DNA from: Dipteronia dyeriana
Lineage: Eukaryota; Streptophyta; Magnoliopsida; Sapindales; Sapindaceae
Length of the DNA stretch: 64,000 bases
NCBI GenBank assembly: GCA_032871835.1
Contig: CM065299.1
Span: forward strand, 25,189,074-25,253,073
Direction: 5' to 3'
A program made the position numbers and the translations under genes. How positions within the stretch are numbered: the first letter of the stretch is position 1; each line of letters starts with the position of its first letter. The notes beneath the pieces are model-generated. The model saw only the letters and a list, made by a program, of their open reading frames with translations, searched no databases and had not been told where the DNA came from. This document shows, piece by piece, positions 1-12,036 of this stretch.

Positions 1-948
1 AAATTGTGATTGCTCGGGTTGAAAAATAGAAATGGAATGACGAGCCACATGCACACACAAGCTCACATATTGAAACCTATTCTCTTTAAAGCAAAAATCC
101 AGATGATAATTGGTTTGACCTTGATTGGAAAAGCTTTAGATGAATAGGTGTTGAAGTGGTTTGCATGTTGATATCACAATCACTCATTTTATATATGCTT
201 GAAGCATTTTCACACACACACATTTTTGCTTAATGTGCTTGATTCATTAGCAATGAGGGATTATTTTTAAGAGAATAATGAAAATCTATGATTCTCTTAT
301 TTAATGTTGAAAAATAATGATTTACTATCTTTTATTGCTTGAAATGTGTGATTATGTGAGTCCCTTGTGAACAAGTTACCTTGCTTATTAATATATGGAG
401 CATATGTTAAGGGGGAGCTTAGTTTGTTAAACATAGTTCTCTATACAACTTGTTTGCTCACTATCTCATGATTTCATTGTGCATCCCTTATACCATTGTA
501 GACATTTTCAATTGGCATTTATCTCTCTAGGTTGTGTACTATGTTTTTGTCTATTCCTTGTCAAAAAGGGGGAGAAAGTGTTTCCTCACCATGTTACTTG
601 CTTTTGATATAAAGGGGAGACAATCCATTAAGGGGGAAAAATTTTGGCTTAAGGGGGAGAAAATTTTTGTGTTTGCATGAGATAAGAAGTGTTAAGGGAT
701 CTTTTGTTTGGTATTTGTATATTGTTTGTTTATCTCACATATCTTCTTTGTAGAATATTTCTTTTAGTTGTTCTTATCTCATAGGTGTTTTGAATGTGTG
801 AAGATATTCTTGAAGACTCATGAAGACATTTTAGTCTAGGAATATCTCTTTGTAATGTGAGGATGTGAGAATGAAATCAATATTGATTATGAGAGATCAT
901 TGTATGGTGAGGTAGAGGTTTTGTCATGGAATAGCCAAATGGGGAGAT
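1..948 (+). mobile_element. 3' noncoding region of a Sire-like Ty1/copia element (rest lies upstream)
   Basis: The first bases closely match the 3' noncoding region of the fuller copia element in this window (from 16632), so this is the tail of a second member of the same family. No coding sequence is visible. Purine-rich tracts of AGGGGGAG type recur at about 409, 563, 611, 630 and 651. A final tract at 938-948 directly abuts the LTR start and is the probable polypurine primer. Several polypurine-like tracts in a long 3' noncoding region are a known trait of the Sire lineage. Family assignment is inferred from similarity within the window. Confidence 0.75.
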
Positions 949-3111
949 TGTTAGGTTCTAGATTTGTGTTGGCTTGATTCCATAACAAAACTTCATTTCT
1001 TTGTATTGCTTAGTTGCTTAAGTGGTTCGTGATGATAAGAGCTTCAAGGAAGAAAAGCAACTTCTCATGATGCAAAGTTCGTCTTCAAGAGGATTGGTAC
1101 TATTCTTGGATGCTAAGGTATCGAGATCCTTCTTCCTTTTGCAAGGCGTAGGCGCGCACACACACACAATTCATTCATATGTGTCCATGCTTAGTTGTGC
1201 ATCTTTATTTGTGCACACACACACATAATTCATACATTTATGTCCCTGCATCGTAGCAGATCATTTGGTATAACATATTCACACACTTGAAGTTGAATAC
1301 TCATGCATTGGTATGAAAGTAACATGTTTTGGAAAATGCATGATTGAAGACTATCTCTATGTAGTTTGCATTCTTGTGTGAAATGTGTTTGTTTGTTTAT
1401 ATGTTTGTATAACATGGATCTTGAACTTGATTCTAGTCTTAGATTATTCATGATTGAGTTTCGGTCATTTCGGTTACTCATACTATTGATTTCAAGTTCT
1501 AAGTCAAAAGATACTACACTTTCAACTCATGTTTCATACATTGTCTTCGTCTTCGTATATCGAGTCAAATTCTTATTTTCTGGGTTGAGTATCTTATATT
1601 TCCATGTCCGTGAGGGAGTTCCAGTTTGTAATCTTCAAACGGATTCGAATTCGGAGTTCGGAGGCCAAAGAACGGTCGAAGAACGTGAGGAGAGCGTAAG
1701 GGGTGAGGTGCACCCCGAGATGCCCACGCGCCATCTCGGCGAGACACTAATGAAGGAGGGGCAAATTGGTCTTTTGGCTTTTCTCTCTTTAAAACCTCTC
1801 ATTCCCTCTCATTTAAAAAAAAAAAAAAGAACAAGTTGAGAATTGAAGAACAATTGCAGAATTTTTCTCTCAATATTTTGATTTTTGTTTTTGTGATAAC
1901 TTCTTCATTTCTACTCCGAATAACTTGATTCAAAAACCAATTTCGAGTGTATTGAAGAGTTATACAAACCCCAAGCATTTCCAGAACCAAAGGATGTCTA
2001 CATATGTTTTTGTGATCTGATCTTCAGTTCATGATTGCATCCTTGTTGGTAAAATCATCTTCTTCTTAGTTTTCTTCTTAGATCTTCTTATTGATTGATG
2101 TTATTTGATTAAGAAGCATGACTAGGATGATTTTGATATCATTTTGTGGTTTTTTTATTTGATTTTCAAGTTTAGCTAGATTTGTGATATATTGAATGAT
2201 TTGTGCTAAACTTGATAAATATGAAATTGTTTCTAGAAATCCTTTGTTCTTATGCTTGATTGATTGTTTATAGATCTAATTTCATTTTCTAAGAACTAGG
2301 TTTTGTTTCAATTGATGTTCATATTTTCATATCTATGTTCTTAGTTGATAACATGCTTAAGTTGTCTAGATGTATTTGTGATTGATCTTTGAAAGCATAA
2401 TCTAGTCATCTAGTTTCATGTCCATAGAATTTGTTGATCATCATTTTCTATGTTGAGTGCTTGTTTGCGATTTGCATTCATGATCACTTAGATGCCTTGT
2501 GAAGAGGTAGAAAGTCTCATATCTTAGAGTGATTCTTTGATTGGAGCATTTGTAAGTCTTAGCTAGAGTCGGGAGGACTTGGATAGCTAAGCAAGTGGAA
2601 GTCTCAACAAGAGGTGTGAACCTAGGATTGTTGAGCAAGGAAGTCATGGCAAGAGGTGTGAAGCCTCGGATTTTCAAGTAAGGAAGTCTTGGCTAGAGGT
2701 ATGAAGCCTTGGATAGTCAAGCAAGAAGTCTTGCCTAGGGTCGGGAGGATCCGGATAGGTGAGCAAGAAATCTTCCTAGAGACAGGGGGTCTTGGATAGG
2801 ATGTCGGCTTAGTAGATCACTAGGTTCAAGATAGAGTGAGAGTGAGAGCTTGTAGAGCATGTGTGATTGCTTAAGTGTGTAACTCTATTTGAAATAGTGG
2901 ATTTGCTTTTACCGGTGGTTGTAGAATCAACCCGTGGATGTTTCCTCTTCAGAGGTTTTACCACGTAAATATTGTGTGTCTTTGTTTGCAATTTTCATTA
3001 AGCATTTAGAATTGCATTGTTTTAAAAAGAAGATAAAAATTCGAGCATATACCTATTCACCCCCCCCCCCCCCTCTAGGTATATTTCACTACCAAGATAA
3101 AGGGAATTTCA
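949..3111 (+). repeat. 3' LTR of the upstream Sire-like copia element
   Basis: The block starts TGTTAGG right after a polypurine tract and ends TTTCA, giving TG...CA termini and 2163 bp. It shares landmarks with the other LTRs here: the start, a block reading GTTTTACCACGTAAA near 2960, and the CTAGGTATATTT end. Inside are a GC-rich hairpin cassette at about 1710-1742, tandem units of about 40-45 bp at 2500-2790 built on AAGTCTTGGCTAGAGGT-like sequence, and a run of 14 C at 3060-3073. ORFs within it have no recognisable product. The target duplication cannot be checked because the 5' end is outside the window. Confidence 0.8.
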
Positions 3112-3689
3112 AGCCACTCATCCATTTCCTTTCCAGATTCCTCACCTCTCTCTAACTCTATCTCTCTCGTTACACCTCCCTTTTTCCTCTCTCTCTTCAT
3201 TCGGCAATGCAACTTCCACCTCGTCAATATCTCCTCAACTTTCCGTCTGTGCCAAGGATCAACTCTCCATATTCATAATTTTTTTTTATCTGTAATCAAA
3301 ATAGTTATAGATCTGAAACGTTTCAATTAGATTTTCTTTTTATTTGATTAGTTGAGTTCTTTTCTTCTTTTTGTTGTACAGATGTGCTATGTTATTTTAT
3401 TTTAATTTTCATAAATGTGGATCAATATGTTTTTTATTCCTGTAATTTTTTCATATCAAGGATTACTTTTGATTTGGATGTTTTTTTAAAGGTTTTTACG
3501 TGATATCTTGACTAGATTATTCAAAATTAGCTTAATTATTAACAGATTAGATATTGCATTTGATTGATATGTAATAATCTAGCCGATAATAATTTTAATT
3601 TTATTATAAAAGTATGCTGAATGTAGTAATGGGTCATTAAACGTGTTAATTGACATGACCCACTTAACCGGTATAGTAAATAAGGGTTA
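3112..3689. other. No gene seen; pyrimidine-rich then AT-rich spacer
   Basis: This stretch follows the LTR end. It opens with a CT-rich run (3130-3210) that resembles a plant leader but leads into no open frame, then turns AT-rich. I see nothing I can name. Confidence 0.5.
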
Positions 3690-3852
3690 GACGGGGTCGT
3701 GTTGTGTTGACCCATTTATATTCGTGTCGTGTTTATGTCGAAGGGGTTTGACTTGTTTAATAATCGTGTCGTGTTCGGGTTGACCCAAAAATAATCGTGT
3801 CGTGTTTGGATTGACCCAAACACGACCTGTCAACCCAAATTGACACCCCTAT
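3690..3852. repeat. Degenerate repeat of CGTGTCGTGTT and GTTGACCCA motifs
   Basis: Short motifs CGTGTCGTGTT and TTGACCC recur four to five times in direct and inverted orientation, ending in AATTGACACCCCT. This sort of sequence is a common dispersed plant repeat terminus. It truncates the E1 LTR fragment that begins at about 3853. Transposon class not determined. Confidence 0.5.
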
Positions 3853-3940
3853 AATAACGGCCTACTCTACCCATTACAAATTGGAACCCAAATGTGATTT
3901 TGTCAATGAAATAAGTCAAGCATAAAGTGAGACACTTACA
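3853..3940 (-). repeat. Truncated 3' LTR of minus-strand copia element E1
   Basis: Read on the minus strand, the sequence at 3951-3941 is a polypurine tract (AAGGGGGAAAT) directly followed by TGTAAGTGTC, an LTR-type start. Only about 90 bp remain before unrelated repeat sequence takes over, so the LTR is truncated. Orientation agrees with the minus-strand pol fragment at 20481-21055. Confidence 0.55.
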
Positions 3941-4410
3941 ATTTCCCCCTTTGACTATTTTGTGACAAAACCACTATTCACAAAACAACCTCACTACAAT
4001 AAAAAAAAATTAGTCAACAATAGTTTCTACATTACTATAAGCCCTATAATCTAAAATTTGAACATCTTTAAGTCAATCAAAGGCTTGTAGAAACATCCAA
4101 CCTACACACAATCAACAAGAAAGTACCTTCCAAGATCAAGTGTGTTTGAGGTGCTTTTAACAATAACAATTTCAATAGCTATGACAAATTAAGCCAAAAT
4201 AATCAAATAATGTAATTATGTCATGCTATGCAATGCAACATGCTCCTCCTCAATGATTACAACAACTCTACCAAAGAATTAACTCCCCATAAATGGTCAA
4301 TCTCTCATAATATGCAACTCCCCATAAACTCTACATTGCTCCCCCTTTTTGTTATGAGATAGAATAATGAGTATCACTTAACATGTAAGCATTTGGCAAG
4401 GAGAGCTTGT
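3941..4410 (-). mobile_element. E1 copia 3' noncoding region, part 1
   Basis: Noncoding sequence with minus-strand polypurine tracts near 3945, 4290, 4320 and 4340. It continues at 19695, on the far side of E2. The two cut ends carry cttgt (4406-4410) and ctcgt (19695-19699), which read as the target duplication of E2 with one transition. This shows E1 was present first and was split by E2. Confidence 0.7.
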
Positions 4411-5029
4411 TGTAGGTTTTATATTTGAGTTGGCTTGATTCCATAACAAAACTCTCTTTCTTTATAATGTTTAGATGAAAATACAAGCATGGTTAATTTG
4501 CTTTAAACTAACCTAGATTAGGGATGAAAAGGTTAGTACACCTTTTTCATTCCCTTGAAACAAACTTATGTTTGCCCCTCTAGATAGCTTTTATCACAAT
4601 TTTATATATCAAACACAAGCAAAATCAATTCAATAAAGATATGCTTGGTTAATCAAAGTCAATGTAGATAACAACTTGCATGTGATACAAACTCAATTTT
4701 ACATAGGCTATTAAACATAAGCCTTTAAACAAGTTTAAAGTTTGATATACAATGAATATCAATTGCAAGTATATTAGACAAGATACATATATCAACACAT
4801 ATACAAATATCAAGAGATAGGGATAGGTAAAAACAACACAAGGATTTTTACGTGGTAAACCTCTGAAAAGGAAACATCAACTAGCTGATTCCACAATCAT
4901 CGACAAACACCTTTCACTAGTAAGATAAAAAGATACAATCTGTCAAGTGACCAACCTCATCTAGAAATCTACTCTTCAATCCTACACAATGAAAGAGATG
5001 CCACCTTGTGCAAATTGAAGAATCACTCC

Positions 5030-5260
5030 CCAAAATGTGACTTCCAATGCTCAACTTGAAGAATTACTCTCCAAATGAGACTTCCAATGCACAAGTCAAA
5101 TAATCACTCTAAGACATGTGACTTCCAATACACAAACAAAAGAATCACTCTAAGGAATGTGACTTCCAATGTACAACTTGAAAAATCACTCTCAAAATAC
5201 GACTTCCAATGCTCAATCCAAAGAATCACTCTAAGGAATAAGACTTCCAACCTTTTCACT
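5030..5260. repeat. Tandem array of ~39-bp units inside solo LTR C
   Basis: Units built on AATCACTCTAAGGAATGTGA followed by CTTCCAATG recur about seven times with point changes. The same minisatellite, in the other orientation, occurs in the E2 LTRs at 11310-11550 and 19010-19320, so it is an inherited LTR component. Confidence 0.8.
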
Positions 5261-5875
5261 ACCACATATCTGTGATCATGAATGCAAAACACAAATAAGC
5301 ATGCAACATAGAATATGATGATCAACGCATCCTATGGGAACTAGACACATGCATGAAAGTACACAAACCAAATATGTCTAGTTTATATGCATGAATAACA
5401 ATTCTAGAAAAATGTGAAAACACCAAAACACATTTAACTTCTAGATTTATTTGTGTCACTAAACCTTGAACCAATAATAAACTTTTAAGCACACAATCAA
5501 GATTTAGCATTAAACAAAAATCATTCTAGAATCATAACATATGATCATTAAAAGTTCTAGTAAGAAATATAAATAATGTATACACAAAGTATTCATTAGA
5601 AACACATCAAGCTCGAAACATACAATAAAATTGTGCTAATCATGAAAATGGTCAATTAAAAAGACCTAGCACAAGTAGAGACTATTTTTATTTAAAATCA
5701 ATCAATCAAAGCTCAAAATAATCCTAGATAAGAAGCTAACACAATACAAAACACAAACATTTGAAAACATAGGCTTTTATAAAAACCTAACTCAACATGT
5801 AAGATTCAATCAAAGCTCAATCTAGCTTCTATAGAGTCCAAAACTCTAATCAAACTATACACAATATACATACAA

Positions 5876-5991
5876 GTATTGAATAGGAAAACCCAATGTA
5901 ATTGAAAACTTGAAGCTCAAAAATCAAAAGAGAGTATTGAATAGGAAAACCCAATGTAATTGAAAACTTGAAGCTCAAAAATCAAAAGAGA
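5876..5991. repeat. Perfect 58-bp tandem duplication
   Basis: Two adjacent copies (5876-5933 and 5934-5991), both starting GTATTGAATAGG and ending CAAAAGAGA, are identical by eye. Such identity inside an old, diverged LTR suggests a recent local duplication. Confidence 0.85.
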
Positions 5992-7980
5992 TATCAATAC
6001 CACAAGTGAAAACTGTACAGTCCCGTTTTTGTATATGAAGCTACTAGGAAACTCAATCAAATGATTCTAAACTCCTATAGAAAAGATATAGGACTGGTAG
6101 ACAAGAAATCTCCAACTTTAATAACTCGAATCATACTTGGAATGAAAAAGATATGGTGTTTGGAAGATAAGAAAGTTGGAGAGAATTTTCTGCTCAAGTT
6201 TTTCAATTTTTTCTTCTTGGAAAAGAATGAGAGGGAATGAGGTATTTAAAGGGAATTTTAAAGAGGGAAAAGAATAACCAATAGGAAGGAGACATATCTA
6301 TATACCGTGGAGGTGTGTGGCCCCCCACGAGGGTAGAAGGCCTCTTTTCCCATGGAGTTTGACTAGTATCCACGGGAAATGGGTGTTGTGCCCTTCTTTT
6401 TCCCTTAAGGCTCCTTCAGTTCTTCTACCATATCTCCGTCCTTTGAACACCAATTTTGAATTCATTATCGGATTAAGAACTGGGACTCTCTTATGAAAAA
6501 AAGATATAAAGAAACCTTTTTCAAAAGTTATGGAATTCAACTTGAAAATTAAAGATGAAAACCATGCATGATAAATTCATGAAAAGTTTCCTAACTTCCT
6601 AATTTGAACTCGGAACTTAATGAATGAGTAGCCGAAATGTCCAGAACTCAATACAGAATATTATAAGCACAAATTCAAGTTCAATATCATACAAATATAG
6701 TAAATGAACATAAGAACACACAAGTATGCAATTTTCTAGATATAACCCTAGAACATGCAATTTACTAAATTGTCAACTTTTTAATCTAATACATGTTCAT
6801 ACATGAATAGGTGTGTGCTTGTGTTATACCAAATTTTACACAATGATATAGGGACACAAGTGTATGATATGTTTGTGTGCCTAGGCTTTGAAAGAGGAAA
6901 GAGGTCTCGATATACCTTTAGCTATGCAATAAACTTTGTTCCTCTTGTAGCCACCACTTTGCTTGAAATGTTATCCAATCTTCCTTGAAGATTGATGATC
7001 CATAAATCCTAGACAACTAATCAAAACAAAGAAAATATTATTTTGATATAGAATTATGCTAACACTAAACTAAAAAACCTAACATTAGTTACTTAGGTGG
7101 TTCATGGATTGTATGAGCTTCAAAGAAGAAAAGAAACTTCTCATGCAAAGTTTGTCTTCAAGAGGAAAGGTGCTTGCTTGGATGCTCAGGTATCAAGACT
7201 CTTCTTTCTTTTGTAAGGTATAGGCATACACACGCATATCATACATTTATGTCCCTGTATCGTTATGTGAAATTTGGTATAACACATGCACACACGTATT
7301 CATGTATGCGCATGCATTAGATTAAAAGGTTGACAATTTAGTAAATTACATGTTCTAGGATTATATCTAGAAAATTGCATACTTGTGTGTTCTTATGTTC
7401 ATTTTATTGTATTTGTATGATATTGAACTTGAATTTGTGTTTCAATAATTCCTTATTGAGTTCTAGTTGCTTTGGTTACTCATTCATTGAGTTTCGAGTT
7501 CAAATTAGGGAGTTAAGAAACTTTTCATGATTTTATTGTGCATGGATTTCATCTTTACTTTTCAAGTTGAATTCCATATTTTTTGAAAATTTTTCTTGAC
7601 GTCTTTTGTTTATGAGAGAGTCTCGGTTTGTAATTTGAAAACGAATTCAAAATCAGAGTTCGAAGGCCGGAGACATGGCCAAAGAATTTAAGGAGACTAA
7701 AACGGAGAAGGAAGGGGACAACACCCTTTTCCCGTGGAGGCGCGTGGAGCTTCATGGGAAAGGAGACCTTCTGCCCCTATGGAGAGCCACACACCTCCAC
7801 GGGGATGCAGAGGTGTCGCTCTCCCATAGGTGGTTGGTTTCTCTCCTTAAGTTTCCCAAATATATCTCCTTTCCTTCTCATTCTTTTCCAAGAAGTAAAA
7901 CTTGAAAAACTTGTGCATAAAATTTTCTCTCAAACTTTCCCATCTTCCAAACACCATATCTTTTTCATTCAAAGTTTGAT

Positions 7981-10697
7981 TGAAAATAACTACATGGTTA
8001 TACTAAACAATCTAGAGAGGGGGGGTTGAATAGGTTGTCTTTCACTTTTAACAATTCTTTCGAGACTAGTGACAAAACCTTAATAAACATACAAATTAAC
8101 ATTCAATATGATTGTTATGAGAAAAACAATATATTCAAGTATGCTCAAATCGCCACTCTTAGTCTACAAAACATACAACAAGAATCAAAATATCTTATGA
8201 AAAAATATATTCAATGTAGAACAGACTTTCATAAGTCGTACTTAGAGTATTACAATGTGGTATTTTACAACTTGAATGGAATATCACAAGATACAAAGTT
8301 ATCAAACATATACAAACAATATTGTGTAAGGAAGTCAATTACAAATATGACAATATACAAAATATCAATTACACATATATAAATGAGAGATAGAGATAGA
8401 GAAAGTTGACACAAGATATTTACGTGGTAAACCATCGAAGAGGAAACATCCACAGGTTAGCAACCACCGGTAAGAGCAAATCCGCTAGTAGATAAAACAA
8501 GTACAATCTCTCAATTGACCCCTTCACCTAAAAACTACCATTCTATCCTACTCAATGAACTTATTGCCACCTTACTCACCTTTCTGAATTCTCCCGACCC
8601 ATGCAAGACTTCTTTGCTTAGTTATCCAAGTCCTGCTGACTCTAACTAAGACTTCCTTGCTCAACAATCCGAGGTCTCCTATATCTTGTCGAGACTCCCA
8701 CTTGCTTAGCTATCTGAGTCCTCCCAACTCTAGCTAAGACTTCCAATTGCTCAACAAATCATAGGCCTCACACCTATTGTCAAGACTTCCTCTTTACAAG
8801 GCATCTAAGTGATCATGAATGCAAAATGTAAACAAGCACACAACGTAGAAAATGATGATCAACAAATTCTATGGAAACTAGAATTAATCAATGAGCACAC
8901 AAAGTATATTTTCTAGTTTATAATCCAAAAATGACACCACAAAATATGATGCATGAGCATATGAAATGTATGGATTAGGTACACTCCATGAAGATCTAGA
9001 CATAGGCAATAAAGTTCACAAAACAAGATTGTCTAGATCTTATACATGAATAAAAATCTAAAGCATGCCAAATATCGAAACACGCACTTTAAACCTAGAT
9101 TTTATTCATGTTACTAGAGCTTAAAATAAACATGTTCATGAAGCACATATTCAATACTTTAGAACTAAAACAAAAATGCTAGAAACACAAGATATGATCA
9201 ATCAAATTTCTAGAAATCATTTAGAGCAAGTATTCACAAAATAGTCAATTACACTCTAATATACTCCAAATATAAAATCAAATGATCCTAGATCTATTCA
9301 ACAAATGAGTTATAGCACATGATAAGACTATTCATGAAAATAAAGTCAATCAAAGCATAAATAGTCCTAGATAAGAAGCTAGCACAATACAACTCACAAT
9401 CATGTGAAAACATAGGTTTGAATAAAACCTAACTCACAATCAAGTTTCTAATCAAGCACAACTAGCATTTAATTGAAGATCTATCACTCATCAACATTTT
9501 TTCAAGAAAAATACACACAAGTAGGAAAAAGACCCAAGGTATTTGAGCATTAGAATCAAAGAAATCAAAAGATAAACAAATACCTTGTCAATTTCGAGTA
9601 CAGTCACGAAAATGGTATGATCCACCAAAAAACTTGAACAAATGAATTCAAGGTTGCTTGGAGATGATAGAGGACTTCAATACAAAACTTCTCCAACTTG
9701 AATCACTCAAATTGGATAAGAAATGAGAGAGATATGGTGATTCAAAGTTGAGAGAAAAAAACTGGATTTTTTTTGCACTACATTTTCTTCTTCCTTGGAT
9801 TCAAATAAGAGAGGGAAGAGATATATAAAGGAGAGGGAAAAGAATACATGTGAAATGACCAAAGAGGGCATGAAGGCACCAAGCACACTTGCTGCCCGAG
9901 ATGGCGTGTGGGCATCTCGGGGCCGCAAGCATTCTTGCCCGAGATGGCGTGTCCACGCGCCATCTCGGGAAAGAGTGCTTGGTTGCACTTCTTTTCCTCG
10001 CACGTTCCCTTTGCGTTCCCTTTACGTTCTTTGATCGTTCTCCCATCTCTGAAATCGGAATTCGAATCCGTTTATGGATTATAAACCGTAACTCTCTCAC
10101 AGACATGGACATATAAGATACTCCACCTAAAAATTAAGAATTCAACTCGATATATGAATACGAAGACAATGCACGCAACATGACTGAAAAGTATCATATC
10201 TCTTGACTTAGAACTTGAAATTGAAAGTGTGAGCAACCAAAGTGTTTAGAACTCAATCAAGAATGATTTAAGACTAAAATCAAGTTCAATATCCATGTTT
10301 TACAAACATATACACATATAAACACAATTCACACTATAATGCAAACTACATAGACATAGTCTCCAATAATGCATTTTCCAAAACATGTTACTTTCATACC
10401 AATGCATGAGCATTCATCTTCAAGTGTGTGAATGTGTTATACCAATTGATGCACAATGATGCAGGGACACAAATGTATGATATGTGTGTGTGCGCCTAAG
10501 CCTTAAAAGAGAAAAGAGGTCTTAATATACCTTTATAGAACAACGAAGCACAGTGCTCTTTGAAGACATGATCTTGCATGATGAGTTGCCAAATCTTCTT
10601 TGAAGCTTGAATCATCATCAATCTTAAGAAAACTAATCAATACAAGTGAATGTTATTTTGATATAGAATAATTCCAATACAACTCAAAAACATAACA
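7981..10697 (-). repeat. Solo LTR (minus strand) nested in the E2 5' LTR, copy D
   Basis: Read on the minus strand it starts TGTTATGTTTTTGAG and ends GTTATTTTCA (2717 bp). Flanks are ttgat (7976-7980) and atgat (10698-10702). Joining the flanks restores the sequence found in the 3' LTR around 18405-18440. It belongs to the same broad LTR family as copy C. It contains two GC-rich hairpins (9895-9921 and 9938-9969) and a segment matching the GTTTTACCACGTAAA landmark at about 8420 (inverted). Confidence 0.83.
9895..9969. repeat. Pair of GC-rich hairpins in solo LTR D
   Basis: Arms CCCGAGATG (9895-9903) and CATCTCGGG (9913-9921) form the first hairpin. Arms CCCGAGATGGCG (9938-9949) and CGCCATCTCGGG (9958-9969) form the second. 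A related inverted repeat sits in the LTR at about 1710-1742. Confidence 0.8.
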
Positions 10698-11937
10698 ATG
10701 ATTCAAGTGATTCAAGCTGGAGATTTCTCGTCTACCAGTCTTCTATCTTTTTTTGTAAGAGTTCGGAGTCATTTAATTGAGTTTTCTAGTAGCTTCACAC
10801 ACGAAAATAGGATTGCACAATTTTCACTTGAGGTATTGGTTTCTTTTTTTATTTTTGATCTTCAAGTCTTCAATTGCCTTGGGTTTTCTTTTTCCAAATA
10901 GGTTTTTTTATTGTGTATACATTGATTAGTATTGAACTCTAATAGAACTATATTTAGCTTTAATTATGCATGTTGAATTAGGTTTCTCAAATATATGGTT
11001 TTACACGCTTGTGATGCGTTATTGTGCTAGCTTCGATTTTAGAGCTATTTTGTGTGTTCATTGACATCTTCTATATGAGAAATAGTCTCTACATATGTTA
11101 GTTCATTTTGATTGAATATTTGTAGAAATAACATATTTGATATGTACGTGCATCATTTGCTTGATTGCATATTTCCTTTTAAACTAGAATACATGTGATT
11201 TGTGCTTATAGATTCATTTCTAGTTTCCATATGATATATTGATCATTTATGCTATGTTGAGTGTGTTTGTATCATTTGCATTCACTTAGATCACTTGCCT
11301 TGTGAAGAGGTTGGAAGTCTCATTTTTTAGAGTGATTCTTTGGATTGAGTATTGGAAGTCACATTTGGAGAGTGATTATTCAAGTTGTGAATTGGAAGTC
11401 ACATTCCTTAGAGTGATTATTTGGATTATGCATTGGAAGCACATTTCTTAGAGTGATTCTTTGGTTTGTGCATCGAAAGTCTTGGCTAGAGACGTGAGGT
11501 CTGGGATAGCTAAGCATTGGAAGCTCATATTGGAGAGTGATTCTTCAATTTGTGCAAAGTGGATTTTTTTTCATTGTGTAAGGTTGAAAGGTAGCTTTCT
11601 AAGTGGAGTGAACACTTGATAGATTGTACATTTTATCTTACTAGTGAAAAGTTTTTATCGGTGATTGTGATATCAACCCGTGGATGTTTCCTCTTCGAAG
11701 GTTTTACCACGTAAAAATCCTCGTGTTAATCTTTGCTTTTACTTTTCCTTACTTTCTTGAATTGTGTTGATTCATTCATTGCTTATTTGATATCATATTC
11801 AATTTGTTGAATCAATCAACTTGTTCAAGTTTCTTTGTGTAATTGTATTTCTTATAAAGAAAAGGATATTGCAAAAATTTTAAGGTATACCTATGCACCC
11901 CCTAGGTTTATTTGATACTATATTAAGAGAATTTTCA

Positions 11938-11955
11938 ATTGGTATCAGAGCGAGT
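11938..11955 (+). promoter_or_regulatory. E2 primer binding site (tRNA-Met type)
   Basis: ATTGGTATCAGAGCGAG directly follows the 5' LTR. TGGTATCAGAGC is the usual initiator tRNA-Met primer site of plant Ty1/copia elements and fixes the LTR boundary at 11937. Confidence 0.9.
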
Positions 11956-12036
11956 GTCTAAAGGTAGTTAGGTAGATCTCTATATAGTGTTTTGTTTGTT
12001 TGTGGATGAATCATTATTAAGGAAGTTTTCTCCTTT

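Larger units (their letters stand above)
4476..7084 (-). repeat. Solo LTR (minus strand) nested in the E2 5' LTR, copy C
   Basis: Read on the minus strand it starts TGTTAGGTTTTTTAG and ends GTATTTTCA (2609 bp). Flanks are ttaga (4471-4475) and ttagt (7085-7089). The undisturbed target in the 3' LTR reads GTTTAGTTAC, so this is a clean insertion later reduced to one LTR. It is a divergent relative of the E2 LTR in inverted orientation. It holds an array of about seven ~39-bp units (5030-5260) and a perfect 58-bp tandem duplication (5876-5991). No coding function is seen. Confidence 0.85.
4411..11937 (+). repeat. E2 5' LTR, split into three pieces by two solo LTRs
   Basis: Pieces 4411-4475, 7085-7980 and 10698-11937 match consecutive parts of the 3' LTR (17484-19694). 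Together they make about 2.2 kb, the same as the 3' LTR. The breaks fall exactly at TG...CA-bounded minus-strand LTRs flanked by near-identical 5-bp repeats: ttaga/ttagt at the first and ttgat/atgat at the second. The LTR ends ATTTTCA at 11937, next to the primer binding site. A tandem array of ~40-bp units lies at 11310-11550. A GC-rich inverted repeat with arms CCCGTGGAGGCGCGTGG (7731-7747) and CCACACACCTCCACGGG (7787-7803) lies in the middle piece. Confidence 0.85.

Noticed and set aside
1366..1839. 157-codon plus-strand frame
   Set aside because: It lies wholly within an LTR, covers the GC-rich hairpin, ends in a poly-A tract and has no domain.
7675..8029. Overlapping plus-strand frames of 76 and 91 codons
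   Set aside because: They cover the LTR hairpin cassette and cross the solo LTR D junction, so they are not genes.
8026..8382. 118-codon plus-strand frame
   Set aside because: It is antisense sequence inside the minus-strand solo LTR D with no recognisable domain.
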